From Planctomycetota bacterium (GTDB lineage: Bacteria; Planctomycetota; Phycisphaerae; Tepidisphaerales; Tepidisphaeraceae): DNA of 64,000 nt. Below are positions 62,489-64,000 of this stretch, one piece after another. A program made the translations under genes and the position numbers. Below the pieces are notes generated by a model. It did no database searches and was not told the origin of the DNA. It worked only from the letters and a program-made list of their open reading frames with translations. Each line of letters starts with the position of its first letter. Positions within the stretch are counted from its first letter, which is position 1. The DNA lies in contig JBCDCH010000004.1 of the NCBI GenBank assembly GCA_039182125.1, forward strand, positions 1 to 64,000, written 5' to 3'.

Positions 62489-64000
62489 ATGCAACGCAAC
62501 ACGCTCAACCGCGTCATCCCGCTCGCCCTGCTGCTTGGCACCTGGGTGTTTCTCGTGCTTTCGCTCGGGAGTTTTTCGCCGAACGATTGGCCGAGCCATG
62601 CGGTAACGCCGCACCCGCCGACGGCGAACCTCTGCGGGCCGGTCGGGGCGTTCGTCGCGTACCACGGCTTCGCGATGCTCGGGGCGGGCGTGTGGGTGCT
62701 CATGGGGCTGGGCACCGTGCTGCTGGGCCTGCGACTCTGGGGCACCAAACTCACCGACCCGTGGCTGCGCGTCGCGGGGATCATGCTGCTGGCCGTCGGC
62801 GTCGCGGCGATCAGCGCACACGTCACCGGCTTTTCACCAGCCGGCTTCCCCGAGGGCAGCGGCGGCGTCGTCGGCATCTACGCCAATGCCGAGCTGACCG
62901 AGCGCTTCGCCGGCGTCGGCACCAAGCTCATCCTCGCGGTCGTCGTGTTCATCGCCCTGCTGCTGGCCGCTGACGAGATCTTCACGCGCGGCCCGATCCC
63001 CGCGCTGGTCACCGCCGTCACCGGTAAGAAGCTGCGCGTCCCGACGTTGCCGAAGCTGTCGCTCCCCAAGTTCCGCATGCCGGCGCTGCCGAGCCTGCCC
63101 AAGCGTGAGAAGAAGGTCCGCCAACCCAAGGTGCTCGAAGTCGAGGACGGCGAGGACCTCGTGGACGAATACGAGGAGGAAGAAGACGACGAGCAATACG
63201 AGGAGGAGTGGGAAGAGGATGACGAAGAAGCCGTCGATGAGATCGACGAGGCCGACATCGAGGACGCCGAGGACGAGATCGCCGAGGCCAACGCCGAAGC
63301 CGCCAAGGCCAACTTCGACGAGGAAGAACCCGAGCAGCGCAAGGACATCGTCGTCCGCTTGGCCAACCGCCCAAAGAAGAACACCGCCCCGCCGCCGCCC
63401 AAGGAACTTGGCGATTACGACCTGCCGCCGTGGGACGTGCTCGAGGAGGCCGAGACCGGCTTCGCCGAGCAACAGGAGGAGTTCGTCCGCGCCAAGGCCG
63501 CCAGCCTCGAAGCCGCGCTCGACGAGTTCGGCGTCGACGCCCGCGTATGTGCCATCGACACCGGCCCGGTCATCACGATGTACGAGCTCGAACTCACCCG
63601 CGGCACCAAGGTCAGCGCCATCACCGGCCTGCAGAACGACATCGCCCGCGCCCTCGCCGCCGAGAGCATCCGCATCGTCGCGCCCATCCCCGGCAAGCAC
63701 ACCGTCGGCATCGAAGTGCCCAACGCCGAGAAGGAGAAGGTCCGCCTCAAGGATCTCATGCAAACCGCACCGGCCAAGGTGCAGAAGATGCAGATCCCGC
63801 TCTTCCTCGGCAAGGACGCGAGCGGCGAGCCGCTGATCACCGACCTGGCGTCGATGCCCCACTGCCTCATCGCCGGCACGACCGGCTCGGGTAAGTCGGT
63901 CTGCATCAACACCATCATCATGTCGATCATGTACACCCAGCGGCCCGACCTGGTGAAGCTCATCCTCGTCGACCCCAAGGTCGTCGAGATGGCACCCTTC
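62489..64000 (+). CDS. ftsK: DNA translocase FtsK (partial, cut by the window edge)
   Basis: The first 504 residues, running off the right edge. Membrane part: helices about 8-28 (IPLALLLGTWVFLVLSLGSF), 56-80, 90-112 and 145-165. Then a very acidic linker, about 220-280 (EYEEEEDDEQYEEEWEEDDE), the alpha/beta domains (GVDARVCAIDTGPVITMYEL), and the motor with Walker A GTTGSGKSV at 463-471. It moves DNA at the septum during chromosome segregation. ATG 62489 lies 5 nt after the repeat element. Confidence 0.95.
   Translation, partial: MQRNTLNRVIPLALLLGTWVFLVLSLGSFSPNDWPSHAVTPHPPTANLCGPVGAFVAYHGFAMLGAGVWVLMGLGTVLLGLRLWGTKLTDPWLRVAGIMLLAVGVAAISAHVTGFSPAGFPEGSGGVVGIYANAELTERFAGVGTKLILAVVVFIALLLAADEIFTRGPIPALVTAVTGKKLRVPTLPKLSLPKFRMPALPSLPKREKKVRQPKVLEVEDGEDLVDEYEEEEDDEQYEEEWEEDDEEAVDEIDEADIEDAEDEIAEANAEAAKANFDEEEPEQRKDIVVRLANRPKKNTAPPPPKELGDYDLPPWDVLEEAETGFAEQQEEFVRAKAASLEAALDEFGVDARVCAIDTGPVITMYELELTRGTKVSAITGLQNDIARALAAESIRIVAPIPGKHTVGIEVPNAEKEKVRLKDLMQTAPAKVQKMQIPLFLGKDASGEPLITDLASMPHCLIAGTTGSGKSVCINTIIMSIMYTQRPDLVKLILVDPKVVEMAPF

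Overview
The window is GC-rich, densely coded DNA of a Phycisphaerae-type planctomycete. The evidence is three secreted proteins with PEP-CTERM or VPxPA-type sorting tails, an LEPR-XLL-type N-terminus on a PA14/beta-helix protein, a CPxCGYDL zinc-ribbon protein, a YfbK-like vWA protein fused to an anti-sigma-like N-terminus beside an ECF sigma factor, and many intergenic palindromes of several families. Most genes are chromosomal housekeeping genes. No rRNA, CRISPR array, transposase, prophage or replication origin was seen. No gene-free stretch exceeds about 300 bases.

Layout. 1-13.7 kb: a VPxPA-tailed secreted protein, a nucleotidyltransferase, gltD, a three-gene RND efflux operon (outer-membrane lipoprotein, membrane fusion protein, pump), two unrecognised proteins and two PEP-CTERM proteins. 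13.7-25.3 kb: M24 peptidase, secreted protein and rdgB overlapping in one operon; a UspA protein; a Wzm/Wzt-type ABC exporter; a secreted protein with a SecD-like C-terminus; a PA14/beta-helix protein; sucD with a low-GC NERD gene; a TIM-barrel isomerase; RNase PH. 25.5-28.4 kb: tRNA-Gln(UUG), then a GlmU lacking most of its acetyltransferase domain, prs and ribosomal protein L25, closed by a strong terminator. 28.4-33.1 kb: a two-vWA/ECF-sigma locus. 33.3-36.7 kb: peroxiredoxin, a DUF2103-like protein and a compact type II restriction island (m5C methyltransferase, Eco29kI-like GIY-YIG nuclease, Vsr).

36.7-51.8 kb: secreted protein, phosphoesterase, SDR39U1 epimerase, B12/radical-SAM protein, glycosyltransferase, sucC (19 kb from sucD), small lipoproteins, holB and tmk, galK, zinc-ribbon proteins, a chalcone-isomerase-like protein, a TIM-barrel isomerase and a GNAT protein. 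51.8-64 kb: rpmA, tspO, obg, an RraB-like protein, an ankyrin protein, DAHP synthase, then a syntenic run tpiA-secG-yicC-gmk-rpoZ-coaC-[PIN toxin-antitoxin]-coaB-dut-ftsK. ftsK runs off the right edge.

The most notable points are: the coenzyme A gene coaBC split in two with a PIN toxin-antitoxin pair coupled between the halves; the sigma/anti-sigma-vWA locus with its lipoprotein paralogue; the restriction-Vsr island with an apparent leaderless promoter; and at least six unrelated families of inverted-repeat elements at gene ends, several of which supply the stop codon or act as terminators, and one of which encodes part of a lipoprotein signal peptide. All functions are read from sequence motifs; no searches were run.
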